This document shows, in pieces, positions 1-6,461 of a DNA stretch of 12,970 nt; positions within the stretch are counted from its first letter, which is position 1; every line of letters begins with the position of its first letter. Location: contig JAKPBM010000102.1 in the NCBI GenBank assembly GCA_029778935.1, positions 1 through 12,970 on the forward strand, given 5' to 3'. The notes beneath the pieces were generated by a model that did not search any database, was not told where the DNA came from, and saw only the letters and a program-made list of their open reading frames with translations. A program made the translations under genes and the position numbers. This DNA comes from Bacillota bacterium. Its GTDB lineage: Bacteria; Bacillota; Clostridia; Oscillospirales; QAMX01.

Positions 1-5
1 TTTCT

Positions 6-239
6 CTAAGCGCCTGTCGCAATCGCCCAATCTGCGCCGCCGGCGGCTCGCCTTTCCCTTCCCGCCTGACCCACGTCCGCGTACCGCTGCACGGCGTCGC
101 ACAGCTTCCCCGCGTACTCCCGCACCGCCGGGTCTTTGGCAAACATCCCAGGCCGCTTTCGTACGGCGACGGCCTTCGCCAGCGCCTTTTCGTCGGGGCA
201 CAGCGTTTCCGCCAGGCTCCCCCGCCGCCGTTTTGACAA
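6..239 (-). pseudogene. C-terminal part of a broken AadA-like nucleotidyltransferase
   Basis: This open stretch begins with TTG immediately after the TGA that ends the upstream fragment, so it is not a natural separate gene. Its text (LCPDEKALAKAV, then DPAVREYAGKLCDAVQRYADV) fits the C-terminal helical domain of AadA-type aminoglycoside nucleotidyltransferases. Between the two parts, a different frame at about 214-245 reads VIVKTAAGE, the kind of sequence expected after LYTLARG in this family. One indel near 241-246 and another near 214-220 therefore seem to have moved the reading frame out and back. After YADV (about 67-75) the frame may slip again: the alternative frame reads GKGEPPAAQIGRLRQAL and stays open to the left edge, while the annotated frame stops at 6. 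The family assignment is from remembered motifs, and the indels are inferred by comparing frames. Confidence 0.7.
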
Positions 240-782
240 TCACCCGCCCCGTGCCAGCGTGTACAGGCAGCGGGATATGTCCAGCAGCCAGCCGTAGAAG
301 TAAAGGCTCCGGCCCGTTAGGCCGGCCGCGCGGCGGATGCTCTCCAAATGCCTTGCCACGTCGGCCACAAGCTCCGCGTACGTCGGCATAGGCAGCAGAT
401 GACGCACGTCGCCTCCCAGGCAGAGCCGCCCTTTTTCCTTTAGCAGCGTCAGGCAGAACGAGTCGAACCGGTTCGCATCCGTAATCCTCTGCCCGCTGGT
501 GCCCCAGTAGACCACGCGGTCCGGCGTCTTCTCCCGAAACGCCCGCAGGGACAGCATGCCGTCCTCAAACAGGCGGTAGTATGGGTTTTCCGGCTCGGCG
601 GCAAGCAGTTCCTGCCGCAGCGTCATAAGCCGCTTCGCCTGCCCCGCCCCGATGGGCCTTTGGGTAAGGACAAGGATGTCCAAGTCGCTCCACCCCGGGC
701 AAAAAATCGTCCAGAACATAGAGCCATATAAGTACACGGACGGGCGTCGGTTCTGCAGGATTTCCGCGATGCGTTCTGTCAT
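240..782 (-). pseudogene. N-terminal part of a broken AadA-like nucleotidyltransferase
   Basis: The fragment carries the nucleotidyltransferase signature: Gly20-Ser21, then Asp33 and Asp35 in WSDLDILVL, the metal-binding GS-x11-D-x-D pattern of the AadA/ANT fold. This family adenylylates small molecules, sometimes aminoglycosides. The helical C-terminal domain begins near residue 140 and is cut by the TGA at 240-242. Residues 22-27 (MFWTIF) look like a short out-of-frame patch: the neighbouring frame reads VLDDF, the usual text at this place, so one base seems lost near 714-717 and one gained in the run of six A at 701-706. The start is also damaged. A good Shine-Dalgarno (GAGGGGG, about 817-824) precedes an ATG at 809-811 that reads MRTLEQSVEK and then a stop; one extra A in the run at 782-786 would join it to this frame. 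Neighbouring genes are intact, which favours real decay over poor sequence. Confidence 0.72.
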
Positions 783-836
783 TTTTCAACAGACTGTTCC
801 AGGGTACGCATTCGTATCCCCCTCTAAGACGCGGAA

Positions 837-864
837 GGCATCCCCGTCATATTGCGAGGATGCC
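837..864. other. Inverted repeat between permease and nucleotidyltransferase remnant
   Basis: GGCATCC (837-843) and GGATGCC (858-864) form a 7-bp stem around a 14-nt loop with a further CG/CG pairing. On the plus strand it is followed by CGTTTT, but no plus-strand gene ends here. On the minus strand, where the permease ends at 875, no T-run follows. It may be a weak terminator or processing hairpin for the permease transcript. Confidence 0.3.
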
Positions 865-874
865 CGTTTTACAG

Positions 875-2056
875 CTATATTATCGTTTCCAGCAGGTAAA
901 GAAGAATCACAAAGAAGAAGTTCAGGCCGGTGAATTTTACAAGATACGGCTTAATCTGATGGGGGTTATGCTTTCTATACTCGGAAAAGGTAATCAAACT
1001 TGCCAGGGACGCAATCAGCGTGCCGCAGCCGCCGATGTTCACCGCCGGCAGCAAAGCGGCGTAGTCGGCGGTAAAGTGGGACAGCAGCACGGCGCTGGGC
1101 ACGTTGCTGATACACTGGCAGGAAAGGATGCCAAACAGCAGCGTGTTCACAGGCAGCACCCTGGAAAAGAAGGCGTTTACAGCGGGAATCCGCGCCATGT
1201 TGCCGCTGAACACGAAAAACGCCGCAAAAGTGGCCAGCAGCGGGTAGTTGACGCCTTTCAGCGCCTTCCGATCCAGCAAAAGCAGGGCGATGGTCACGGC
1301 GACTGTGCCGAGCAGGTACGGAATCACCCGGAAGACAATCAGAATGCTTGCCGCAAACAGGACGGAGTAGATCACCGTTCGCTTTACGTCCAGCTTGTAC
1401 CGGTGATCCTCCTTCAGTTCCAGCGGCACAGGCTTTACAAACAGGCAGATGACGACCATCAGCAGAACGGACGTTAGGAAGCTGGGGAACATGATTTTCA
1501 TGAACTCCAGCGTGTCAATCCGGTAGTAGGCGTACAGGTACAGGTTCTGCGGGTTGCCGAAGGGCGTGACCATGCCGCCTAAGTTGGCGGCGATGTTCTG
1601 CATAATGAAGGTAAAGGCCATAGCCTTGTAGTTGCCCGTGCTGTGAAGCACAAAGTACCCCAGCGGCAGAAACGTCAGCAGCGCCATGTCGTTGGCCAGA
1701 AACATGGAGCCGATGAAGGTAATGAACACCAGCCCCAGCGTGGCGTTTCGCAGGTTCCGCAGCTTCAGCACGATGCTTTTGCTGATAATTTCAAACACGT
1801 GGATATGGGCCATTGCCTCCACCACCGCCAGCGTGCAGTATAATGTCGCCAGCGTGTTCCAGTTGAAATAGCCCAGATATTTTGCGTCCACCGGAACAAA
1901 CAGGCACGTGACCAGCATGGCGCACACGGCAATGGCGAGCACGGGCTGTTTTTTGACGGCTTTAGCCGCTTTGCGAAGGAAACCGTCCAGCCGGCGGCCG
2001 GCGTATTGCTGCTCTTGCAGGACGTTTGTCAGTTCCCCAACGGTATTGCTTTCCAC
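875..2056 (-). CDS. SLC13/ArsB-type anion permease (citrate/arsenite transporter superfamily)
   Basis: This 393-residue polytopic membrane protein has a soluble N-terminus of about 36 residues, then about ten hydrophobic segments. Conserved stretches of the ion transporter superfamily are visible: FLANDMALLTFLPLG (about 119-133), GGMVTPFGNPQNLYLY (160-175) and SNVPSAVLLSHF (317-328). The last two resemble the paired Asn/Pro-containing substrate-binding loops of SLC13, ArsB and NhaD-like carriers. Such proteins move dicarboxylates, sulfate, arsenite or Na+/H+; the substrate cannot be told from sequence. The start is GTG at 2054-2056 with GGAAGTGAT upstream at a suitable distance. It stands alone, divergent from mutT, with its own promoter. 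No arsenic genes (arsR, arsA, arsC) lie beside it, so an arsenite role is unsupported. Confidence 0.85.
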   Translation of the reverse strand: MESNTVGELTNVLQEQQYAGRRLDGFLRKAAKAVKKQPVLAIAVCAMLVTCLFVPVDAKYLGYFNWNTLATLYCTLAVVEAMAHIHVFEIISKSIVLKLRNLRNATLGLVFITFIGSMFLANDMALLTFLPLGYFVLHSTGNYKAMAFTFIMQNIAANLGGMVTPFGNPQNLYLYAYYRIDTLEFMKIMFPSFLTSVLLMVVICLFVKPVPLELKEDHRYKLDVKRTVIYSVLFAASILIVFRVIPYLLGTVAVTIALLLLDRKALKGVNYPLLATFAAFFVFSGNMARIPAVNAFFSRVLPVNTLLFGILSCQCISNVPSAVLLSHFTADYAALLPAVNIGGCGTLIASLASLITFSEYRKHNPHQIKPYLVKFTGLNFFFVILLYLLETII

Positions 2057-2091
2057 TTATAATCACTTCCGAAAAAGGCTCACGAAAGTGG

Positions 2092-2120
2092 ATTATAGCA
2101 GAACGCCGGGGGGAACACAA
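2092..2120 (-). promoter_or_regulatory. Sigma-A-type promoter of the permease gene
   Basis: On the minus strand a perfect -10 TATAAT (2092-2097) preceded by TGC (extended -10) lies 17 bp from a -35-like TTGTGT (2115-2120). Transcription would start near 2086, giving a leader of about 30 nt before the GTG start. Confidence 0.65.
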
Positions 2121-2196
2121 TGGGCAGTATGGCACAATTCACATATGGCGGGCAGGCCCGATTTCGCCATCTTTCGCGCCTATAGGCCCGTTGCGC

Positions 2197-2225
2197 TTGA
2201 CAAGCAGGCGGATCTGTATTATTGT
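2197..2225 (+). promoter_or_regulatory. Sigma-A-type promoter of the MutT gene
   Basis: A perfect -35 TTGACA (2197-2202) is followed after 17 bp by TATTGT (2220-2225), a 4-of-6 match to the -10 box. The predicted start near 2232 leaves a short leader containing the Shine-Dalgarno AAGGAA before the ATG at 2248. Confidence 0.65.
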
Positions 2226-2247
2226 AATCTGCAATAAGGAATTTTTC

Positions 2248-2658
2248 ATGGAAGGTAACGACATGGTGGAAGTAGTGGCCGCCCTGATTTGGGATAGGGA
2301 CCGGTTTTTGATTTGCCAGCGCCCGGCCCATAAAGCCCGCCCGTTACTATGGGAGTTTGTGGGCGGCAAGGTGGAACCGGGCGAAACGAAGGAAGAGGCT
2401 CTGGCCCGCGAGTGTATGGAGGAGCTGGGCATAGAAATCGCCGTCGGCGGCGTGTTTATGGACGTGGTGCACACGTATCCGGACATCACGGTGCACCTTA
2501 CGGTGTTTCACGCCCGCGTCGCGAAAGGAACGCCGCAGCGGCTGGAGCATAACGACATCCGCTGGATCACCCCGGCGGAGATTCCGCAGTTTGCCTTTTG
2601 CCCGGCGGACGAGGAGATATTGGAGAAGATAAAACGGGAGTATAGTGAATATGTATAG
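2248..2658 (+). CDS. mutT: MutT-like Nudix hydrolase (8-oxo-dGTP diphosphatase type)
   Basis: This 136-residue protein is near the usual MutT length of about 130. It would hydrolyse oxidised nucleoside triphosphates such as 8-oxo-dGTP to the monophosphate, keeping damaged guanine out of DNA. The Nudix box is complete at residues 40-62: Gly40, Glu46, Arg54-Glu55, Glu58-Glu59 and Gly61, the metal-binding G-x5-E-x7-RE-x2-EE-x-G pattern. WEFVGGK ahead of the box and the C-terminal WITPAEIPQFAFCPAD are typical of MutT/YjhB-like members. I chose ATG 2248 because AAGGAA sits 6-8 nt upstream and the promoter fits; ATG 2263 (residue 6) is a possible alternative. The exact substrate is inferred from family resemblance. 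Other Nudix enzymes with similar boxes act on different nucleotides. Confidence 0.88.
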   Translation: MEGNDMVEVVAALIWDRDRFLICQRPAHKARPLLWEFVGGKVEPGETKEEALARECMEELGIEIAVGGVFMDVVHTYPDITVHLTVFHARVAKGTPQRLEHNDIRWITPAEIPQFAFCPADEEILEKIKREYSEYV

Positions 2659-2671
2659 ACCTGTGAAAAGA

Positions 2672-2706
2672 ACAGGAGTAGCTTAGCCTAGTCCTGTATA
2701 TTTTTT
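2672..2706 (+). terminator. Terminator of the MutT gene
   Basis: ACAGGA (2672-2677) pairs with TCCTGT (2692-2697); after a G/G mismatch, TAG pairs with CTA inside. The hairpin is followed by ATA and a run of six T. It also overlaps the stop codon of the convergent HEPN-like gene (2688-2690), so it separates two converging transcripts. Confidence 0.65.
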
Positions 2707-3260
2707 AATTTTAATAATTGTATTAGGCGGTAAATTTCATCCAAGAAGAGTATTAGTTTTATTGAGTTTACTTCTGTACCATAATTCAACTCACGCCCAT
2801 GCAAAATATTATTTCTCTCAATATCATTATATGATTTTCTATTATCAGAATCTGCAAAGAAATAATCGATTTGCTTTATTGCATAGTTTAAAAAGTAGTT
2901 TTCTAATAGTTCAACTTTTGATTTCAAATCAGACTTTAAATTTCCAAACCAATGATATTTCAACTGATAATTATCTTTATAAAATTCTCTAAGAACGCCT
3001 TCAATAACTATATACCAAACCGGAATTGATAAAGTATATTTCCCAGTTGCATGCGCATAGTAAGCATCCTCTATAAGATGTTCCATTCGTTTAAAATAGT
3101 ATAGATTAAACCATTTTTCCGTAAGCTGGTCTAGAGAAATATATTTGCTTTTCCTGTAATAACCGCAAATAACTTCATCCACTTCTTGCTGCGATAATGC
3201 ATCCGCTTTCTCGCATATTTCTAAGATTTTTTCATAGGAAAAGACGATATGCACCACCAA
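2688..3260 (-). CDS. HEPN-like C-terminal part of a split or frameshifted gene
   Basis: The 190-residue product is mostly helical and AT-rich, unlike the GC-rich neighbours. Near its end ERNNILHGRELNYGTE has Arg149 and His154, an R-x4-H arrangement matching the HEPN ribonuclease-type motif, followed by a helix (SIKLILFLDEIYRLI). I recall larger Firmicutes hypothetical proteins of about 300 residues with a similar RNxxxHGxxLNxGT C-terminus and a separate N-terminal helical region. That argues the fragment upstream (3221-3547) belongs to the same protein. The apparent start is TTG at 3258-3260 with GATGAGGAG six bases upstream, a good ribosome binding site. Reinitiation as an independent, coupled gene is therefore possible. 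HEPN proteins often act as toxins or in antiviral defence; that function is only suggested here. Confidence 0.6.
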   Translation of the reverse strand: MVVHIVFSYEKILEICEKADALSQQEVDEVICGYYRKSKYISLDQLTEKWFNLYYFKRMEHLIEDAYYAHATGKYTLSIPVWYIVIEGVLREFYKDNYQLKYHWFGNLKSDLKSKVELLENYFLNYAIKQIDYFFADSDNRKSYNDIERNNILHGRELNYGTEVNSIKLILFLDEIYRLIQLLKLKNIQD

Positions 3261-3547
3261 CCAAAACTCCTCATCACCTCGAGACTATGTTTGACATTAA
3301 TATGCCATTGTTTTGGTTGAAATGAATTTTGTATAGCTTTGATTAATGAATCAGATTGTAATATCGGTACCAGCGTTTCAAGTATTTTGCGAGCACTATC
3401 AAGCGCATGCTGCACCTCGTCATTCATTAAGTATTTGCTTACTTCCCGTCCTGCTTGCATTGCTCGCATTAGTTCTTCATCTTGCAAAATACCGAGGATT
3501 TGCTGAATATCAACATTTCTTTCTATGTTATCTGTCACAAACATCAT
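3221..3547 (-). CDS. N-terminal part of the split HEPN-like gene (hypothetical)
   Basis: A 108-residue helical, AT-rich product that I do not recognise by itself. It overlaps the following fragment by 40 bases in another frame. Its last ten residues (CISSFPMKKS) look like out-of-frame text, while FGWW followed by the other frame's VFSYEKILEICEK would read naturally. A one- or two-base indel near 3245-3260 would create one protein of about 290 residues. The start is uncertain: ATG at 3545-3547, ATG at 3542-3544 or GTG at 3536-3538 are possible. GAAAGGATGAT resembles a Shine-Dalgarno and best suits the GTG. The gene sits alone between two terminators, consistent with an inserted module. Confidence 0.55.
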   Translation of the reverse strand: MMFVTDNIERNVDIQQILGILQDEELMRAMQAGREVSKYLMNDEVQHALDSARKILETLVPILQSDSLIKAIQNSFQPKQWHINVKHSLEVMRSFGWWCISSFPMKKS

Positions 3548-3574
3548 CCTTTCAAACCGCAATGATATGTATTG

Positions 3575-3621
3575 TTAAAAAGCATGACTTACTGAGCAAA
3601 AACGCTCAATAAGTCATGCTT
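3575..3621 (-). terminator. Strong terminator of the dnaX-ybaB-recR operon
   Basis: AAGCATGACTTA (3580-3591) and TAAGTCATGCTT (3610-3621) are a perfect 12-bp inverted repeat, extended by GAGC/GCTC inside and closed by a short A/T loop. Read on the minus strand the hairpin follows the recR stop by a few bases and ends in a T-run, the form of a Rho-independent terminator. Confidence 0.85.
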
Positions 3622-3629
3622 ACACCCCT

Positions 3630-4235
3630 TTACAGTTCTCTCCTTCCCTCGAGCGCCCGAAGCAGCGTCACCTCGTCGGCAAACTCCAGATGCCCGCCCA
3701 CGGGCACACCGTAGGCCAGGCGGGTAACTTTGACGCCGAAGGGCTTTAACAGCCCCGCAATGTACACCGCCGTCGTTTCGCCGGTGGTGTCCGGGTCGGT
3801 CGCCATGATGACTTCCTTTACGTCGCCCTTGCCGACGCGCATGACCAGCTCTTTAATGGTCAAATCCTCCGGCCCGATGTGGTTTAGGGGCGACAGCACG
3901 CCGTGCAGCACATGGTACACGCCCCGGTACTCCCTGGCGCGCTCGATGGCCGCCACGTCCGCCGGTTCGGACACCACGCAGATGACCGAATGGTCGCGCC
4001 CTTCGTCGCCGCAGACGCGGCAGACGGGCCCGTCGGTCAAATTCTGGCACTCTTTGCAGCGGGCCACGCCCTTTTTTGCGCCAAGGAGCGCTTCGGCAAA
4101 GGCGGAAACGTCCGTTTCCTCCATGCTCATCACGTGGAAGGCAAACCGCTGGGCGGTTTTCCTGCCCACGCCGGGCAGCCGCTGGAAAAACTCGATCAGC
4201 CGCTCTACCGGGGCGGCAAACTGCGGCGCCTGCAT
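3630..4235 (-). CDS. recR: Recombination protein RecR
   Basis: The 201-residue protein matches RecR in length (about 198). It works with RecO/RecF to load RecA on gapped single-stranded DNA. Seen in order: a helix-hairpin-helix motif LPGVGRKTAQR (20-30), a four-cysteine zinc site (Cys60, Cys63, Cys72, Cys75), a Toprim domain (about 80-175, with ICVVSEPADVAAIER and MATDPDTTGETTA), and the C-terminal GVPVGGHLEFADEVTLLRALEGRREL region that contributes to ring assembly. The start ATG overlaps the ybaB stop as TGATG, so translation is probably coupled. It is the last gene of the dnaX operon and is followed by a strong terminator. Confidence 0.97.
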   Translation of the reverse strand: MQAPQFAAPVERLIEFFQRLPGVGRKTAQRFAFHVMSMEETDVSAFAEALLGAKKGVARCKECQNLTDGPVCRVCGDEGRDHSVICVVSEPADVAAIERAREYRGVYHVLHGVLSPLNHIGPEDLTIKELVMRVGKGDVKEVIMATDPDTTGETTAVYIAGLLKPFGVKVTRLAYGVPVGGHLEFADEVTLLRALEGRREL

Positions 4236-4582
4236 CAGAACAACCCGCCCAATCCGCCAAGGCCGCCCGTGAGCTTGCTCATTTCCTTCTCCGCCGTTTC
4301 GGCGGCCTGGCGCAGGGCCTCGTTGACGGCCACCATCACCATGTCGGCCAGCAGCTCGGCGTCATCCGGGGTGATGGCCTCGGGCGAAATGGTCAGGGAG
4401 ACAAGGCGGTTTTCGCCGTTGACCACCGCCGTCACGGCCCCGCCCCCGGCGGAAGCCGTGTACTCCCGCTGTTTCAGCTCTTCCTGCAAAGCGGCCATGT
4501 CCTGCTGCATCTTCTGGGCCTGCTTCATCAGGTTCCCCATGTTCAAACCCGGCATGCCGGGGAGTTTTCCCATTTTCGCCAT
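4235..4582 (-). CDS. ybaB: YbaB/EbfC family nucleoid-associated protein
   Basis: A 115-residue DNA-binding protein of the YbaB/EbfC family, which forms a tweezer-like homodimer and is nearly always encoded between dnaX and recR. The N-terminal helix MGNLMKQAQKMQQDMAALQEEL is the family hallmark, followed by the beta region (GGGAVTAVVNGENRLVSLTI) and a C-terminal helix; the end is rich in Gly and Leu. The ATG at 4580-4582 is preferred because AAAGGA lies eight bases upstream. The longer open frame to 4639 overlaps dnaX and has a non-homologous start. Its biochemical role in recombination or nucleoid organisation is known only in outline. Confidence 0.95.
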   Translation of the reverse strand: MAKMGKLPGMPGLNMGNLMKQAQKMQQDMAALQEELKQREYTASAGGGAVTAVVNGENRLVSLTISPEAITPDDAELLADMVMVAVNEALRQAAETAEKEMSKLTGGLGGLGGLF

Positions 4583-4601
4583 AGTACCGTTCCTTTCCGT
4601 C

Positions 4602-6227
4602 TTATCGTAAATCCACCAAATCGGGGTTTTCCTCCGCAAACTGCAAAAGCGCGGCGAAGGGGTCGTTTTCGTCCGTTTCCTTCTGCTGCGCCACCGCTTC
4701 CTTGGTAAGCTCCGCCAGCACGCCTATGGGGCGGCCCAGCAGTTCCGCCGCCGCGATGGCCACGGCCTCCGTCACCTTCGGGCGGCTGACCATGGTGTAG
4801 GTCGTCGGCTCGGCCGTCTGGATAAACAGGCGGCTGCCGTCAAAGACCAGCCCGCAAAGCTTCAGATGGGACAAAAGGCCCAGATCCAGGCTGTCGCGAA
4901 GCAGCGCGAACAGCTCGCTCCGCTGGGCAAAGGGCTTGGCAGCACCGGAAACGGGCTTTTCCGAAGACTGCGCGGCCTGGGCCTGGGGTTTGGGCGGGGC
5001 TTTCTTTGCCGCCTGCGGTTTGGGTTCGGCGGAGGGCGCTTCGCCGCTTGGGGCAGCCGGTGCGGCCGCCGCCACAAAGCCGCCGGTGGCCAGCTTGTGC
5101 TCCAACGCGTCCAGCCTTGCGGCCAGCGCCGCCGGTTCGCCGCCCAGCACGGGGCGGCACAAAGCCACAAGGCACATTTCCGCCGAAATCTGCCGGTTGG
5201 GGCTTTTCTGCATGTCGGCCAGGGCGTCCTGCGCCGTCTGCACCGAATAGAGCAGCCGCCCGGGCGAAAACAGGGGCAACAGCTCCTGCAAATCCTCCCG
5301 GCCGTAGCCTTCGCCTAACAGCTCGACTTTGCTTTCCATATGGCAAATCAGAAGGTCCCGCAAAAGGCAGCACAGCCGGTCGATGACCGCCGAAGGCTCC
5401 ACGCCGGCTTTGTACTGCTCGCCAAACAGGGAAAGCGCCGCCGCCGCGTCGCCTTTGCCGACGGCCAGAGCCAGCCGCAAAAGAGGCCCGGCGGAAACCA
5501 TGCCGAGCACGGCCGCCGTCGTCTCCGCGTCCAGTTTCGCGCCGTTGCTGCCCGCCGCAGCCTGTTCAAGAAGGCTAAGCGCATTGCGCATGGCCCCGTC
5601 CGACGCGTGGGCAATGAGCATAGCGCCGCCGGACTCCAAGGGGATGTTCTCCTCTTTTGCGATGAAAAGCAGGCGTTTTGCGATTAATCCCCGGTCGATG
5701 CGGTGAAAATCGAACCGCTGACAGCGGGAGAGGATCGTCGCCGGCACTTTGTGCAGTTCCGTCGTGGCCAAAACGAACATCACGTGGGCAGGCGGCTCTT
5801 CCAGAATCTTTAAAAACGCGTTAAACGCGCTCGTTGAAAGCATATGCACTTCGTCAATGATATACACGCGCTTTTTGAGCTGGGAAGGAGAATAGACCGC
5901 TTCGTCCCGCAGTTCCCGGATGTTGTTGACGCCCGTGTAGGTGGCCGCGTCGATTTCGATGACGTCGGTGGCCGTGCCGTCGTTGATGGAGCGGCAGGAC
6001 GGGCACTCGTTGCAGGGGTCGCCGTTGCGCGGTGCTTCGCAGTTGACTGCTTTGGCAAGGATTCGCGCGCAGGTGGTCTTGCCCGTGCCCCGGGTGCCGC
6101 AGAAGAGGTAGGCATGGGACAAGCGGCCGGCCTCCGCCTGGCCTTTTAATGTGCGGGTGATATGCTCCTGCCCGATGACGTCGGCAAAGCGCATGGGCCG
6201 CCATTTGCGGTAAAGCGCCTGATGCAA
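4602..6227 (-). CDS. dnaX: DNA polymerase III subunit gamma/tau
   Basis: This 541-residue protein is the ATPase of the clamp loader, which opens and places the beta clamp and ties the polymerases to the replisome. The start of the family, HQALYRKWRPMRFADVIGQ, directly follows a TTG at 6225-6227 with AAGGAGGAAGG upstream, so I take TTG as start instead of the ATG farther out, which lies inside the SRP RNA gene. Walker A is GTRGTGKTT (44-52). The zinc module has Cys63, Cys72, Cys75 and Cys78. Walker B is DEVH (125-128), and SRCQRFDF is the SRC sensor. After domain III (to about 360) comes an Ala/Pro/Lys-rich linker (about 375-420) and a short tau-specific C-terminal domain. I saw no obvious slippery site for making gamma by frameshift. 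Confidence 0.97.
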   Translation of the reverse strand: MHQALYRKWRPMRFADVIGQEHITRTLKGQAEAGRLSHAYLFCGTRGTGKTTCARILAKAVNCEAPRNGDPCNECPSCRSINDGTATDVIEIDAATYTGVNNIRELRDEAVYSPSQLKKRVYIIDEVHMLSTSAFNAFLKILEEPPAHVMFVLATTELHKVPATILSRCQRFDFHRIDRGLIAKRLLFIAKEENIPLESGGAMLIAHASDGAMRNALSLLEQAAAGSNGAKLDAETTAAVLGMVSAGPLLRLALAVGKGDAAAALSLFGEQYKAGVEPSAVIDRLCCLLRDLLICHMESKVELLGEGYGREDLQELLPLFSPGRLLYSVQTAQDALADMQKSPNRQISAEMCLVALCRPVLGGEPAALAARLDALEHKLATGGFVAAAAPAAPSGEAPSAEPKPQAAKKAPPKPQAQAAQSSEKPVSGAAKPFAQRSELFALLRDSLDLGLLSHLKLCGLVFDGSRLFIQTAEPTTYTMVSRPKVTEAVAIAAAELLGRPIGVLAELTKEAVAQQKETDENDPFAALLQFAEENPDLVDLR

Positions 6228-6262
6228 GAAACCTTCCTCCTTCCGATGAAGATAGCAAAAAA

Positions 6263-6426
6263 GCAAAGGCATGGGAGACATTGTGCGACCCGTTCTGCCC
6301 GGCGGTCTGCGGCACACAGCAGACACTGCTTAATGCTGCTCGGGTCCCCGCCTGACATGGTTCACAGGCTGCCGTTGCACAGGACCGGACACAACAGGGC
6401 CGCACAATACCGCCCATGCTTTGCTC
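6263..6426 (-). ncRNA. ffs: SRP RNA (4.5S/scRNA)
   Basis: Located just upstream of dnaX, the usual Firmicutes position. The 5' end GCAAAG-CATGGG and ATTGTGCG pair with CGCACAAT, CCCATG and CTTTGC at the 3' end to give the long closing helix. A T-run (6257-6262) follows as terminator. The Ffh-binding domain is recognisable: ATGTCAGG, a short stem-loop, then AGCAGCATTAAG. At about 162 nt it is longer than E. coli 4.5S (114) and shorter than the B. subtilis form (271), so no Alu domain is evident. The apical tetraloop reads GGAC where GGAA is usual. The RNA forms the signal recognition particle with Ffh and targets nascent membrane and secreted proteins. A promoter stands immediately upstream. 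Confidence 0.9.
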
Positions 6427-6432
6427 TTATTT

Positions 6433-6461
6433 AGTATACCATAAGTAGCCTGCGTTTGCAA
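6433..6461 (-). promoter_or_regulatory. Sigma-A promoter of the SRP RNA gene
   Basis: On the minus strand -35 TTGCAA (6456-6461), a 17-bp spacer and -10 TATACT (6433-6438) give a near-consensus promoter. The predicted start at about 6426 coincides with the 5' end of the closing helix of the SRP RNA. It may also supply read-through into dnaX, though the RNA's own T-run intervenes. Confidence 0.85.

Noticed and set aside
875..2056. Arsenite efflux pump (ArsB) as a firm call for the permease
   Set aside because: The ArsB-like fold is shared with citrate, sulfate and Na+/H+ carriers, and no ars genes are adjacent.
2026..2247. Upstream extension of the MutT reading frame
   Set aside because: The extra N-terminus would cover the promoter and has no family match; ATG 2248 with a Shine-Dalgarno fits the normal MutT length.
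3903..4708. Plus-strand open frames of over 200 residues opposite recR, ybaB and dnaX
   Set aside because: The opposite strand encodes three unmistakable conserved genes; these frames have low-complexity His/Arg/Pro-rich text and no motifs.
5850..5885. Short A-run in dnaX (AAAAAG around the KKR codons) as a programmed frameshift site
   Set aside because: It has only five A, lies in the early ATPase domain, and lacks the A-AAA-AAG heptamer and downstream stem-loop used to make gamma.
6228..6326. Upstream extension of the dnaX frame to an ATG at 6324-6326
   Set aside because: It would translate through the SRP RNA gene and its T-run. The conserved N-terminus begins at the TTG with a perfect ribosome binding site.
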